The position numbers and the translations under genes are program-made. Shown piece by piece: positions 1-12,332 of a DNA stretch of 64,000 nt (its first letter is position 1; every line of letters begins with the position of its first letter). The notes beneath the pieces were generated by a model. The model saw only the letters and a program-made list of their open reading frames with translations. It was not told where the DNA came from and made no database searches. Source of the DNA: Lanius collurio (Eukaryota; Chordata; Aves; Passeriformes; Laniidae); assembly GCA_020086605.1 (NCBI GenBank), contig JACBWW010000017.1, positions 6,214,579 to 6,278,578 on the forward strand, written 5' to 3'.

Positions 1-2930
1 GGCCAGCGGGAAGCAAAGCCTCTGTTGAGTTGTTGATGCAGCTCAAGCCTCATCCAGTGCACAACAGATGGAAGAGAGGGAGCCTGGTGACCATCAGGCT
101 GCTGGGAAATACCATTTAAGGTACCATTAAGGCTTTTCTGCCTTTGTGACCCAGAGAAACAGCTCTAATGCCCTCCCATAACACCTGTGAAGGGAACCCC
201 ATGAAGAGGAGAAATCCCAGAAATAGAGCAGATATTTCTGCAAGCAGCAGAAAACACCTCACATTTGAGAGCTGTTCTCTGAATTGGACAGGCAGGAAGG
301 GGAGTAGTCGCCCAGATCCCTTTGAAAGACAAGGAACACAAGATGCCAAACAATTTTTCATACCAATTTCAAAATCAGCCCCTTCTGATGCTTTTCTTCC
401 CTTGTTGAGTCAGAGGAGAGAACCCACATGCCGCCCCTCTCTGCCTGCAAACCTCTTTGGTGAAAAAGGGCTGGGCTGGTGCTGAGCAGCTGCAACTTTA
501 TTTGACCTTTTCTCCTTTGTTTTGTTATTTAACAAGCCCAAGAAGCCAGGAAAAAAAAAAGGTGCAAGTTGCACAGTCTTCAAAAACAAGCCAGAAGATG
601 TAGAAAAGGTTTGTAGTTTGTCTCCCAAACTTGGCCAATGTTTGACCATTTTATAGCAAGGTGGGCTGCTAGAAAGGGGAGTGCAAATAGCCCATCACGC
701 TCCTGGTCCCAATAAAGTGATTTACAAACCCATGCTGGCTGTGGAGGGTAGGAGGGAGTTGACAGTCAGGTCTGCAGACCTCCTGAGGGGTTCCCCAGGT
801 AAGAAGGTGCTTCAGAAAAATTAGATGTGAGGAAAAATAAGACAAAGGCAGTGCAAAAAATGAAGCAGGGAGGTCTTTGAGGTGAACTGAAATGCACAAC
901 TGAAACCACTGTGTTGTGTGTCTTTGACAGCTCTTCCTCTTTTCACTGTCTCCAGAGAGGCAGCTGGGGCTGCTGCTCAGACCAGATGGGGTGGGAAAAC
1001 ATGTGCTGTAGTCCTGGTTGCCCCTTCTTGTCCTGACCTCTCACCTTCTGCTCCACATGAGGGATGAGACATTCTCTTGCTCATTACCTTGTTCCCAAAA
1101 GTCTGATAGGGAGTTTGTCCTGGCTGTCAGTGGGATGAGTCTTCATGAGGTGTGTCCAATGCTGTCCTAAAGCCCTGAGTGGCTTCATGCTGCCAGTGCA
1201 GCTCTACAATCCAGTGTGACTGGATGCACAGTCAGACTGAGCTGAGTGGTAGGAAAAAACAATCTGTTTCACCATGGAGAGGTTTTAAGGATTTTAAGTG
1301 GTGTTGTGTTTGATCATTCAGAAAGAAAATGTTTCCATGATGCAGGAAACCCAAAGGACAACTATTGTGATAGGTGGGTGATACTGGGTGGTGATGAGGT
1401 CTGAACAAGATCAAAGCTCCTTTGCACTCATCCCTCAACTCACACAAGGAAAGAGATGCTCCTCATACGTACCTGGACAGAGCAAGCTGAGACAAGAAGC
1501 TTTAACACAATGCTCATTTTATAGCTGACCAGTAGGATGGACGGGTAGATGGAGGGATTTTGTATAGGGAGGTGGCTGGGGAGTTAAATTTTGGTGGGAA
1601 TTTGAAACTCTATTCCACTTGTAGGGCTTGAAACCATGTCCAGACTAAGTGATGGAAGTGGTGTTTTGCTTTAAGCCCTCACTGCTGTCTGGGGACCAGC
1701 CTGCAGCCCCTCTGTGCCCCACAGAGGCTGGCCCCTTGCAGACATGGGGGCATCAGGGTAGCCACAATCTTTGTACACAGGTGTGAGCTGTTCTGAAGCT
1801 GGGCCAAAATTCACTGCATCAGGCACTAGGAGGGGGATTCATCACAGGAATGTTTTACATCTTCAGCTGGGTGCTCACCTTGGACTTCTCTCAAAGGCAG
1901 CACTAAAGAAAATTCATCTGACTTCAACTGACATTTCACACAGGCTGAAACCTCAAGTTTAGGGTGAGTGATATAGGCTGGAGAACTGTAGAGAAGAATT
2001 CATCCTTCATATGGAGCAAATGTGCTCTGGGTGATCATGGGTACCTGTTACAGCCTCTTTCCTCATGTAGTCAAGCCCTAAGTGACATGTCCAGGGTGAT
2101 GGTGAGGCTGAGATAGACCAGTTCTCCAAAGCTGCAGATTTAATGCCCAGAAAACATGGTTTCCTTTTAAACACAGAGACAGTTGGCTGGATATAAGAAT
2201 TTTCGTCCTTCTTTGTTTCCAATTTATCATTCCAAATTGGAACAAAAACCCATAAAATTTTAAAATGTTTGATGGACCAAGAATGTAAAAGCTGTTTGGT
2301 CTGATACAACTGAAACAGTTCACTTTGTTAATGTCAAAACTAAACATAGCAAAGGCAGGTGCAGCACAAATCCCAGCACCATAAAATATAACACATATTA
2401 AAAATATTTCAATTAATATTGCAATGCAATATGATTCAAACCAAGTTGAAACAAGACCTTCTATGTCACCAAAACATTTTAACGTTGCTGAAAGTGAAAC
2501 TGAGGAAATGGAATCTTTCACTGAAAGAATTTCATGAATATTTTTGTCCTCGTGTGTCTGCATTTTAAGGTAGAGATTTTGTCAAAAACATTGTTAAGCA
2601 TCTCTTTGATGTGAGGTCTTTATTTCTCTGCAAAATTACATCACTTCCAATAATTGGCAGGACCTAGAAGCAATCAGGTATTTACACCTACTCAGAACTG
2701 GTAGAAGCAATCCCTCAGACCCTTTTTAATGCACATCACAACTCTTATTACATGCAGGTGCTTTTTGGTTGCTGGATAAATTTCAGAGTGGACTGTTTCA
2801 GTAACACTACCGACAACATCTATACTGGGCAACATCATCCTCAGACCTAGAAAAATCCATATATTCACTGTGACGTTACAACATTTTTTTCCCCTCATCA
2901 GAACTGAGTCATCTGACTGATCCCTCCTTC
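1..2930. other. Unique non-coding sequence, no gene recognised
   Basis: No open frame here resembles a known protein, and none is flanked by convincing splice signals over a sustained coding-like stretch. Short A-runs occur (for example a run of ten A near 550). The stretch from about 2,200 to 2,650 is AT-rich. I see no interspersed repeat I can name. It is best treated as intergenic or intronic unique DNA. Confidence 0.6.
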
Positions 2931-2939
2931 TTCATACCA

Positions 2940-3045
2940 TTTAACAAATGAGGTAACTAATTATTTACCTCCGGCTCTGGCCGGAGTCATCCCGTTGTTA
3001 TTTACCATCGATGACTAATTAGTCGTACTCAAAACAATGCCACAC
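2940..3045. promoter_or_regulatory. Candidate conserved regulatory element with palindromic TAATTA and FOX-like sites
   Basis: Seen directly: an imperfect palindrome GGTAACTAATTATTTACC (2952-2969), then a perfect 7-bp stem with a 4-base loop (CTCCGGC 2969-2975, GCCGGAG 2980-2986), then TTATTTAC (2998-3005), then a perfect 12-bp palindrome GACTAATTAGTC (3013-3024). TAATTA is the core site of many homeodomain proteins, and TATTTAC resembles forkhead (FOX) sites, which occur twice (2964 and 3000 areas). The segment also holds several CpGs in otherwise CpG-poor surroundings, which is typical of constrained bird enhancers. Inference: a compact homeobox/FOX enhancer or other conserved non-coding element. 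No transcript or conservation data are available here. Confidence 0.4.
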
Positions 3046-3059
3046 GAGCTGGATGGGTT

Positions 3060-6000
3060 CCCACCTGAACAAGGGTTGTCTCCTCCCCCCCACCACCACA
3101 CTACTGACTAGGACATCTCATGCTGTTTTCAGGATATTTAAAATCCGAAAGAAAATCAAGTCAAAATAAAAGAGCAGAGAGAAAAGCAAGTTCAGGATTG
3201 TGGCCCAACATCAGAGGTGCCAGCAACAGAGGGGAAATAGAGAGGTGCCTCTGTGTCTTTTGTGCTCAGCTGGGAGCTTGTTCAGCGTTCAGCCTCTCAC
3301 CTGCCTCAGTTCCCAGATGCCGAGAGCTTACAAATGCTGTAATTTTTGTTTTTCAGTGGTGCTCTTATTTCTGTGTCTGGCGAAGCAACTACTCTGTGCA
3401 CCACTGGTGAGATTTGGAGGGGAAAGATGTTTCAATGCACTCCTGGACCAGGTTTTCAGACGCTAAAGGCTTCACTTCCATCACCTGCAACAGGGTCAGC
3501 TGATTTGCATGAGAAAAGGCAAAATTACCCCTTTTCAGCCTCAGCGAGTGTGTCGTGAGGATCTGCAAATGTCTGTGGCTAAGTGTATGAGTCCACAAAA
3601 TCTTATCAGATAGAGTCTGTGGCGAGTTGCCAGGTGCCGACCTGGAGCGCTGGGCATGGTCATGTCCTCTCTGAAGAGAGAGCAACTGAACTCACACAAG
3701 AAATACCAAAAACCAGTTCCAGGGACAGTGGGCATAAGGGCTGGGACCAGGAGGCTTCAAACAGCTAAAGGGGGCCTGGCTCTCTTGTGACATTTGTCCC
3801 ATCATCCCGTGGGCATACTTGTGTCACAAAATCAGTCCTGTGGTGTGTAAGCCCTACCTTGAACTTCCTTCAATCTAATTTATTGTAGCCAGCACATCCA
3901 CAGTACAGCCTGACATCAACAGGGAGAGGAGTGAAGGCACCACGTGCCACAACACCGAGGGCATTGAGGGAAGGAAAACCAGTGAAAGAAGCAGCGTGAG
4001 GGAAGACAGTGTCCAGGGAAAAAACCACAGCCCTCTGTCTTCCATTCCCCTTCTCAGCATGTTCCCCCTTGTCACAAGTTTCAGCCTCATTTGTCCATGC
4101 TGAGGGCTCAGAGAGGATGAGTTTTACCTGGAGTGCTTCTCCTCACCTCTGGAAGCACTCTGTCCTTTCTCTCTGCCTCTCCACCCCAGCAGCACAGCTC
4201 CACACAGCAGCACCCTCCCTCACCCTGCCACCATCTCCCCTCCTCCCCTTCCCCCCTCTCACTGTGGCTTGACACAGAGGAACCTGAAAATTCGCTGTGA
4301 TGTTTGAATCCCAGCCAAAACTGAAAGCGAGACCTCGCGACTGGTCCGAAAGCCTAAAAAACATATGGCATTAATTCTGCTTTCCCACAGTTCCTGAAAC
4401 TGCAATTAAAAGCAGCCCCCACCAAACAGAGCCCCACAACTCAGCTCCATGATTTATTGGAAGAACGAAGCTTTAGGGGAAAGTTGGCGAGGACCAGGAA
4501 TTCCTCGTCCGGGAGCTGGGCTCCACGCACATGGCCCACGCACAGCTGGGTTTGTTTTATAGCATGCCACCGGTGGAAGAGCACGGTCTGAGAGAGACAA
4601 GCCTTTCAGAAGGCTTATCTCTGGCACCCATTTGGCTTCCAACAAAAAAAGGTCTCCTGCAGATGCCCGGCAGGAGCAATCACATGGAAGCTGGCTGGGG
4701 ATCATCTTTTTCCCTCATCCAGCAGATGGTTTTTCCCATCAGTAACAAATAAACGTGACCCACTAGATGACAAAGACTGCAGATCTCCTCTTGGCCAAGG
4801 AGGTGTTTTTTCATATTCACTTTCTCAAAACCAAGACCTTTCAGCTCCTTGTCTGTGAGCAAACATGAAAGTCGAGCTGCAAAGCTCAGTTCTAGAATTT
4901 TTTTTAATGTAGCTGAATAATCTGGGAGGGGAGGTAGGAAGGGGAAAGTCATTCTGCCTAAGGATGCAGATTTCTGCCTGTCTGTCATTTTGCTAATGCC
5001 TGTTATGATGATCCTACCTAATGGTTAAATGCAACAGAGAGAAATAGAGATGGGGTAAACTAATTTCTAGAAGACATTTTACAATCTTTGTGAGTTGACA
5101 CTTGCACATCTCTATAACTCATATGATAAAGGCAAACTTCAGCTAAATGGATTATCAGAGTAATGCCAGAAAAGTATAGCAAGAAACACCTTCTCCACTT
5201 AGAAGAGGATGTAGTAGAAAGACCAAACACATCAAACCTCCACCTCCTTCACACATCACAGTCTCTGCCTGTTGTGCAGCTCCAGTTTCCAGCTCCATAC
5301 TTGCTGATACAGCAGATAGCAGGAGCACTGCAGGTCTATTTGATGTTTGCTATCACTCTACTTGTGATGGTTTCACTCACACACACCACTGAAAAAAAAA
5401 GTGCCCTCCACCCAGTTCATTTGGTGAGCAGAAATATCTTGTACTGCACACAGTTTGTGTAGTTGCCTGATAACATTCTTAAATCACATTTACAGGTGCA
5501 GGAGAAGATTATATTCACGCCATGAAGAGCCTTAGGCTGCAAAGCCTGGTGTCACTGTGTCCTACAGCTCTTGTGCTGACAATTACCAGAGTGGGGTACT
5601 CCCCTTACAAAGGGGCCATTTGCTGAACACCTGCCTTGATAGAGATCTCCAAACATCACCGCTGATGGGGAATTGTCATTATGCAACTTTACACCAGAGC
5701 AGGTGCAGCGGAAAGCTGGCTGCAGTGTCTGGTGACAAGAGACTAAAGTTGTTTGGTTTGCTCTGCCTAGCAAAACAAAAGTGAGACATAAAGGGAAATC
5801 AGAAGCCTTTTTCTAATTGTCTCAGGAATGAAGTCTTGGCTGGCTCTCAGAGGAGTGGAGGCAAGAGGTCTTCAGGGTCTGAGGATGGAGTTTGGAGTTT
5901 CTGGAGGGGACCAGGTGATGGCACAGTGATGAACCTGAGGTTAGAAGAGTCAGTGAGGATGATATTTGCCCCATCTAACTCCAGGCATGTTCTCAGCTGA

Positions 6001-6420
6001 GTAAGTCCCTCAAGGTCCCACTCACAGTCAGTGAGCAGAAGCAGAGGTGAAAGGGCATGATTCATCTTCTTCAGGCCACAATGAATCACTCCCTGCAGCC
6101 CACTGACTACTGATCAGTCTGGTGTCCACTAACAGCAACCTGAGCAGAGGGTGATGAGATTTCTGCCACTGCTGCCTAAATGGGTGCCCAGTGATGCTTT
6201 TCAATCTGCCTCTTCACCCAGCTCTTCTACCCCACTGTGACAGCCCAGCTGTGGCCCCAGTCCATAAATCCAGATAAAATTCTCCATCATCAGATCTACT
6301 CAAGACCTTTACCTAATAAAATTGTACTACTAAAGGTAGGAGTGATCAGAAATGCTGGTGATTGCAATGATTTTACAGTATTTCAGGTGCCTGGTGAGCA
6401 TGCCTTGCTCACACAACCTG
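3060..6420. other. Unique non-coding sequence with a C-rich tract
   Basis: There is no supported gene. A pyrimidine- and C-rich tract lies at about 4,213-4,261. A short signal-peptide-like frame near 3,313-3,466 follows a plausible splice acceptor but stops at once and is not called. No named repeat is seen until the CR1 end at about 6,424. Confidence 0.55.
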
Positions 6421-6423
6421 TGG

Positions 6424-6788
6424 AGAAGTGAAGGCTCTGGGAAGGCCTTGCTGAGGCCTTTCAGGACTTAAAGGAGGCAGAGAAAAAACATAAGTAAAAT
6501 TTTTTTAGTAGGGCTTGTAGTGATAGAACAAAGGGTAATAGTTTTAAAATGAAGGAGAGTAGATTCAAACTAGAGACAAGGAAGAAGCTTTTACAGTTAT
6601 GGTGGTTAAACACTGGCACAGGCTGCCCAGAGAGGTGGTGGATGCCTCATCCCTGGAAACATTCAAGGTCAGTTTGGACAGTGCTCTGAGCAACCTGGTC
6701 TAGCTGAGATGTTCCTGTTCACCAGAGAGGGAAGTTGGGAAAAGACAATCATAAAAGTCCATTCCAAGCCAAACTATTCCATGATTTT
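6424..6788 (+). mobile_element. CR1 LINE fragment, 5'-truncated, sense orientation
   Basis: About 365 bp match the order of the avian CR1 3' region: a degenerate stretch encoding the end of the ORF2 reverse transcriptase (from about 6,424), the block around 'cactggcacaggctgccc' (6,611-6,630), the 'ccctggaaacattcaaggtc' block (6,651-6,670), and the terminal 'ccattccaagccaaactatt' block just before 6,780. CR1 is the dominant non-LTR retrotransposon of birds and usually inserts as 5'-truncated copies. Several indels and substitutions make this a dead copy. The exact 5' limit is uncertain by tens of bases. It is one of three plus-strand CR1 relics in the window. Confidence 0.85.
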
Positions 6789-6789
6789 A

Positions 6790-9700
6790 CAAAATAAATA
6801 ATTGAATGCAAGAACAGGAAGGGGAACCACATTGGCAGGGACTGTTGGGCTCTTAAGCCTCCTTCATGGAGTCCACCCCAAGGTCTTAAAGGAATTTCCT
6901 TTAATTTCCCTCTTGATAGAGGAACATACAGTAAAGATACAGTGAAAACCTCAGGAATAATCACTGTCTCACCAGGCATCCCAGTGCTATAGGCTGCAAA
7001 CCATCTCACCAGAGCAGCTCTCAGCACAGTGCTCTGCTGTTGAACAGACACAGCCAAAATGAAATCCAGAGGTCTGGAGAGGGAGAGATCCAAGTGGAAA
7101 GCAAGATGCAAGCAGATGGTGGTGATGAGCACAAGGAGGGCTCTGTTCCTTGACACCTTCAAAATAGGTTTCAATATTTTCTGAGATGTTGTCAAAGTCA
7201 GAAGCTTGTGGTGATCTTTGGGAAAAGAAGTCCTTTTACAGACCTTTCTGAAATCGCCTTTCCACCCACCATTATGTACAGACCACAAATGGAAAACCAC
7301 TTGTTTGGCAAGAAACAGCTGGAGCACAAAGAGGACTGTGATGCTCTCTTCTGACTTCAAGTCTGTAGCATAATGGAATGGTGCTTGCTTCGCTCAACAT
7401 AAAAATATACAAATAATCAGAAAAACATGGCAACAGGATGACAAAACCATGGTGTAATATTTCCCAGAATGACCTCAAAGCCATAAATCAGCTCTCTGAA
7501 TTGTCAGCAGCAATCCAGCTGAACAGCCAAACTGCCCCACCATCCAGCCTATTTTATTAAGGGTTATTGCTGTGCATTATTTATTTACAGAGTGCTGTAC
7601 ATGTAGACACTGCTTTACAGGTACATAAAAGACCACCCTGAGGAGTTCAGTTGCACTCCAGGCACACAAATATGACATTCATGGCAGCAGCACCACAGGT
7701 TAACGATGGCAGCGTTGCTTCAGGTTTCTTGTTTCCCTTTTGATTTTATTGCACTGAAGTCAAACACATTTTAAACTCTGGACTTTGAGTCAACCTGTTT
7801 GTCTGAGGCAGTACATGGCTATATTATCTCAGAATCAGAGTGTCTGGGGGATTTATCTGTCCCACACAGGATAGCTAAACTCAGGGTTGGGAACTGACAC
7901 TTGGACTGGCTGGAAATTTTCCACTAAAGTTTTTTGCTTTTGATTCCTAGTGGGAGATGATGTTTTTAGCAAAGCAGGGATTTTTGGAATACAAATGGAG
8001 CATCCCACTTGGGTAAAAGGCCAGCTCTGCACTTGCTTGTGTGTAAAACTCACTCTGCTCTGGAAAATGGGGAGAGGGGTGTTGAAACAAAATTCTACAG
8101 GAATTGTGTTATAATAAATAGAAGCAAGGTGTTCTCCATCCTCAATTTTGTATTTCATAGGCATTTAGCATCACTGTTCGAACTCATCTAAGGACACAAT
8201 TTCATGTGCTGATGAGAGAAAGCAAAGGAGCTGAGCAATTAGATCAACTGCAGATTTACTGGGAATACTAACGGGTTATTTTCCCCCATAGCACATCCTA
8301 ATGCAGTTACAGAGTGGCATTCTCTCCCAGTTCATGGTTTCTTGCAGTCCCAGTGACTGGTGGGAGGACAGACATGGCAAAGTCACCATCTCTGATAGCA
8401 GCAGTTTCTCATCCAACCAGAGCAAGCCAAGAACATTTCCCACCATCAGCATCAAAGCTCCCTTCTCCAGATGTTTGGAGAAAAGGCAGCATGTCTGTCT
8501 AACAGGAAGTCTCCACATCTCTCAGGGATGCAGGAGGGACAGCCCCTGATTATTTTCCTTCTAGCCTTAAATATGAGAAGAACCCTTATTCACCCAGCCA
8601 TTAAAAAGTGCTTCAGATGCTGGTGGAAATGTATGTGAGCTATTAATTAAAGACTTAATTGTTAATTATTCCAGCACTGAAAACTATGCTAGACCCTCCC
8701 AGTCTGCCCAGATACACAGCCCTGCCCTGGGGAGCTATTGGCTCCTTTCTGAGAGCATGGAGCTAAATTGTAATGAAGTGGTGAAAGGTTGGGGGAGAGA
8801 GAAGCTGGGGCATCTGCTCAGGCATACCAAGCACCAGTGTCCGACTGAGAATGGCAGAGATGGAAAATTTGCACCTGGAATGAGGAAGAAGATTTGCTTG
8901 TTTGTCTCTCAGGAAACCTAGATAAACACATCTTGAAAATGAATGTAAAAGTGACATGGGGCTTAGTTTCTTGAGATATGAGAAGTGAAAGAAGTTATAA
9001 AAGAATTTTTGTGCAGTTGAGACATAAACTTGTAGATCTTCCCAAGCTGGGGTTAAATTTTTCCTTGGCCAAAATATTCAGCACGTAAGTCACACACATT
9101 CCTCAGACCCTGGGCTGCCTAACTGGGAATGCCAGCATACTCAAAGGGACAGTGCCAAGACAAACAGGAGTCATGCTGGGAAGTGCTGGTAGCCCTGGTA
9201 GCCAGGGCTGGCAGGAGCTGTGGCAGGGAGTGATCCACACACAAGCCGTGTCGTGACTCGCACAACTGCCTTTTCCTCACACCCAGAAACTCAGCCATCT
9301 CCAGTCTTGCCCAGAGCGACAGAGGCTGCCAAAAATGCAATCCCAGCCATCCCTGGGAGAGTTGGGGAATTGCAGGCAGAGCTGGGAGCAGCCTGGAGCC
9401 ATCACCCAAGAAGTCATCTCAGGCTTTTCTCCTCCAGTGCTCTTCATTTCGTGGAATAACTTTTAAGGGTGGTGGTTAATGTGTGGTCCTTCCGTGGTGC
9501 TGCTGCCACCCCTGTGCCTGGTCCTTAAATGAAGTTGTGGCAGAGTTCAGCCTTGCAAACAAGATTTTTTGCTAATAAATGCTCTTCCCTGACCCCTAGT
9601 TTACCCCCATGTATCAGGAGTTAATTATGTGTAATAAAAGCTGCCCTGACTCTGCCACAGCACTACAAGCGCAAGAAGAAACAGGTCTTCCCAGAGGTAA

Positions 9701-10705
9701 CATCTCCTCACTCTTAGAAGCTGTGATTTAACATAATGGAGGCAAAGAGTGTCTCTTGTACAAAGCCAAGGAGAGCTGGACATAGAGCCTGATCCCATCT
9801 GTCCAAACCCCCCTGGAGCAGAGAATCTCCTCCTGGCTTGCACCCTCAAAACCAACATCTTTGCAACAACCAATTGGGTTGTAGCCCCAGAAGCCTTGAT
9901 CCTGTATCTGCTTCGCTTCCCTGGTGTGAGCAGCCTTTGTGGAATCCCACAGGTTTACAAATAAACTCACATCTGAATGTTTGAACCAGGAGATGAGTGC
10001 TGGCAGTGTCACTGCTCAGAGCACGGGCGTGCTTGGGAGTTCAGGTTTTCTGGGGCCACAGCAGGAAACAGCTGATGTCAGGCCAGATGCAAGTGATACA
10101 CATCATTTGCAAGGCAGGAAACAAATCTCTGTGTTCCTACTAACCTTAGAAAGCAAGTGCTTGGATTGCCACACTGAGGATTTGTAGCAACAAGGAGAAT
10201 GTAATTAAATAACAGGGATGATCTCATTATTGTAATGATGAGGTGTCATTTAATAAGGAGAATCCAGCACTGGGAGCTGAGAACTGGAGTCCTAATCCTG
10301 GCCCTGGCTCCCAGCTCTAGTAGGTCACATAAGGCCAACATCCTTTCTTTAATGTGTTTTTATGAAACATAAAAGTACTGGGAGACCTTCGTGCTTGCAG
10401 AAGCTCTTGCAACAAAGAGACACACATTAACAGTCAAAATTGTCTTGTTCCTTTATTTTCTCTATAAAAACTGGGTTAGTACAATTTCCCTTTATATGAG
10501 GGACAATGAGGTTCTCTGGCCAACGATGCTTATGCAGAGCCCAGAACCACAAGGTCATTGAAGGAAGTTCCAAGGCTGCTCCAGTCTTCATGATCTTCCA
10601 AATGCACACTTAAAGGACTGATCATCAGGCCCTGTTATGGCATTTCTTGGGTAGTGGCTGCCTTAGAGATTCTTTTTTCCCAAATACAATTGGCTTTTAA
10701 AAAAA
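6790..10705. other. Unique non-coding sequence, no gene recognised
   Basis: A 203-codon minus-strand open frame (6749-7360) runs into the CR1 end and has no recognisable domain. It looks like chance openness in a stop-poor stretch. AT-rich segments occur around 8,640-8,670 and 10,190-10,260. No repeat family was recognised apart from the adjoining elements. Confidence 0.55.
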
Positions 10706-10707
10706 AT

Positions 10708-10733
10708 GTATATATATACGTGTGTGTGTGTGT
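10708..10733. repeat. (TA)n/(TG)n microsatellite
   Basis: Alternating purine-pyrimidine tract: a short TA run followed directly by about seven TG units. It follows a run of A. Such compound TA/TG tracts are common, often length-variable, and have Z-DNA-forming potential. Confidence 0.85.
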
Positions 10734-10870
10734 CTATAATGAGAAGGATCAGGATGTTTTCAAAGCCATGTGACAGAAAAGGTACAGCTGAATTTAACTG
10801 GGTACCTGGCCAAACATTATGTGTATCAAAACCCAAATCAGTTCAAAGGCTGAATCTCTGAATCTGGACC

Positions 10871-10920
10871 ATCCATCCATCCATCCATCCATCCATCCAT
10901 CCATCCATCCATCCATCCAT
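10871..10920. repeat. (ATCC)n tetranucleotide microsatellite
   Basis: A perfect run of twelve and a half ATCC units (50 bp) with no interruption. Uninterrupted tetranucleotide arrays of this length are usually polymorphic between individuals. Confidence 0.97.
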
Positions 10921-12238
10921 GCCAGAATCCTTTATCCTCAGTACTGATGCTAAGTTTGGTAGGTTATAAGACATTCCCCTCTCTTGCCCCCCTTATTTTC
11001 TGCTTGAATTGTGCTGCACATTTTGGGTTTTTAGGCTGGGAGCCCTGAAGGGTGATGTAGGCCAGGAAAAGGAGCTGTGGGCTCAGCAGTGCTTTGAGCA
11101 GGGCTGCACACACTTCTGAAATCCTTCTTCAGGTTTTTTTTTTATCCCCTATTACTCAGCATGTTCTACAAGTGTTATTTTTCTGTTGCTGAGGCTGAGA
11201 TGCCAACCAGTGTCCCCTCAGAGCCCAAATTTTCATCCCAGATGCAAGCAGTTCAGCAGCTCCCATCAGCTGTAGCGGTGCTTCTGGGCCACTTGTGAGA
11301 CCCCAGTGCCACCACACAACCCACCAGCCCCATGTCCAGGTTCTCATCCCTACCCCATTTCTATGCTGAGAGATTCATTGGAAGGGAGTGGTTCCTCCCA
11401 CATGTCAAAGCAGAGTAGTGCAGTGTAGGATGTTATTCTCTTTTTCCTTAGAGAAAGAAAATTGGAGCATGGAAGGGATTTTTCCTCCCAGCCTGACCTG
11501 CAAACACGTAGTGAAGTCAACAGCTTTGCTCACTGATCCCTTCCAGAATTACAAAAAAGTTGAGACTGGAGCAACATGTGTAGCAGATTTCAGCTCAGTT
11601 CCACAGCCTTATCCCAAAATGAGTCTCTGCATTTTAATTTTACCATTTGCTTCTGAGCCTTACACGATGCTGCTGGTTTCCCTTTGTTTTTACACAAGCC
11701 AAACACAGCGGGTGAAAACACTGAGCTGCCTCTGCAACACACACCATGCACACACAGAGCTCTGGGACACATCCATGAGAAACTCTCCTCCCTTCAACAA
11801 ACATTCTGCAAGGCAAAATGAACCACTGCAGCATCCCATAATCAAGACTGCAGTATGGGAATCCAATGTTTTGATCTTTGCCGTGGCAAGATTCGAGGCT
11901 CCAAGGCTGTCATCTCTGGACTTGTTTCTTTTCCATTGCCTAGATCCTGGAATTTTTTTTTTTCAATTTTTAAGAGAAGTTTTGAGGTCTCCCATTTAGG
12001 CAGAAAAATCTTAAAAGGCTGAACATACAAGTTTTCTAAACTTGAAGCAACCTTGCAGTATGGGAAAGGACCAGTGACTCATTTTTCAGTTTCCAATGTT
12101 AAAATATCCATAATGTTGTTAATCACTCACATTAATATCATCATCCAAAGACAAGTTTAACGAGGATGCTAATGAGATGCTCACTTAATCTGCAATCCAA
12201 AAATCACAACTTTAATGTGTCTTTCCTTCAGCCTTATG
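10921..12238. other. Unique non-coding sequence with a 203-codon chance open frame
   Basis: The plus-strand frame 11388-11999 is open for 203 codons. Its translation has no domain, no compositional signature and no homologue I recognise, and the minus strand is also partly open. I do not call a gene. T-rich runs occur near 11,136 and 11,950. Confidence 0.5.
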
Positions 12239-12240
12239 AA

Positions 12241-12332
12241 CACAGAATCACCAATGTTGGGACAGACCTCTAAGATCATTGAGTCCAACCTTTAACACAG
12301 CACTGCCAAGTCTACCAAAAGATGATGCCATA
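12241..12332 (-). mobile_element. CR1-type LINE 3' end, antisense
   Basis: About 90 bp begin with the reverse complement of a CR1 terminus ('cacagaatcaccaatgttgg') and continue through 'agatcattgagtccaacc' and 'cactgccaagtctacc'. This terminus class ends in '...ccaacctt' plus a degenerate octamer. It is the same class as the long copy at 59.4-60.1 kb and differs from the 'gggttggaagggacc' class seen elsewhere in the window. Only the extreme 3' end is kept. Confidence 0.75.

Noticed and set aside
3313..3466. Short frame resembling a secretory signal peptide after a polypyrimidine-CAG acceptor, with a GTGAG donor-like site at 3,410
   Set aside because: Only about 50 bp lie between acceptor and donor-like sites, the frame stops soon after, and I cannot match the sequence to a known secreted protein.
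6749..7360. 203-codon minus-strand open frame
   Set aside because: Its C-terminal end lies in antisense CR1 sequence and the rest shows no recognisable protein features.
11388..11999. 203-codon plus-strand open frame
   Set aside because: No domain or family resemblance, random-looking composition, and overlapping open frames on the other strand. Bird intergenic DNA yields such frames by chance.
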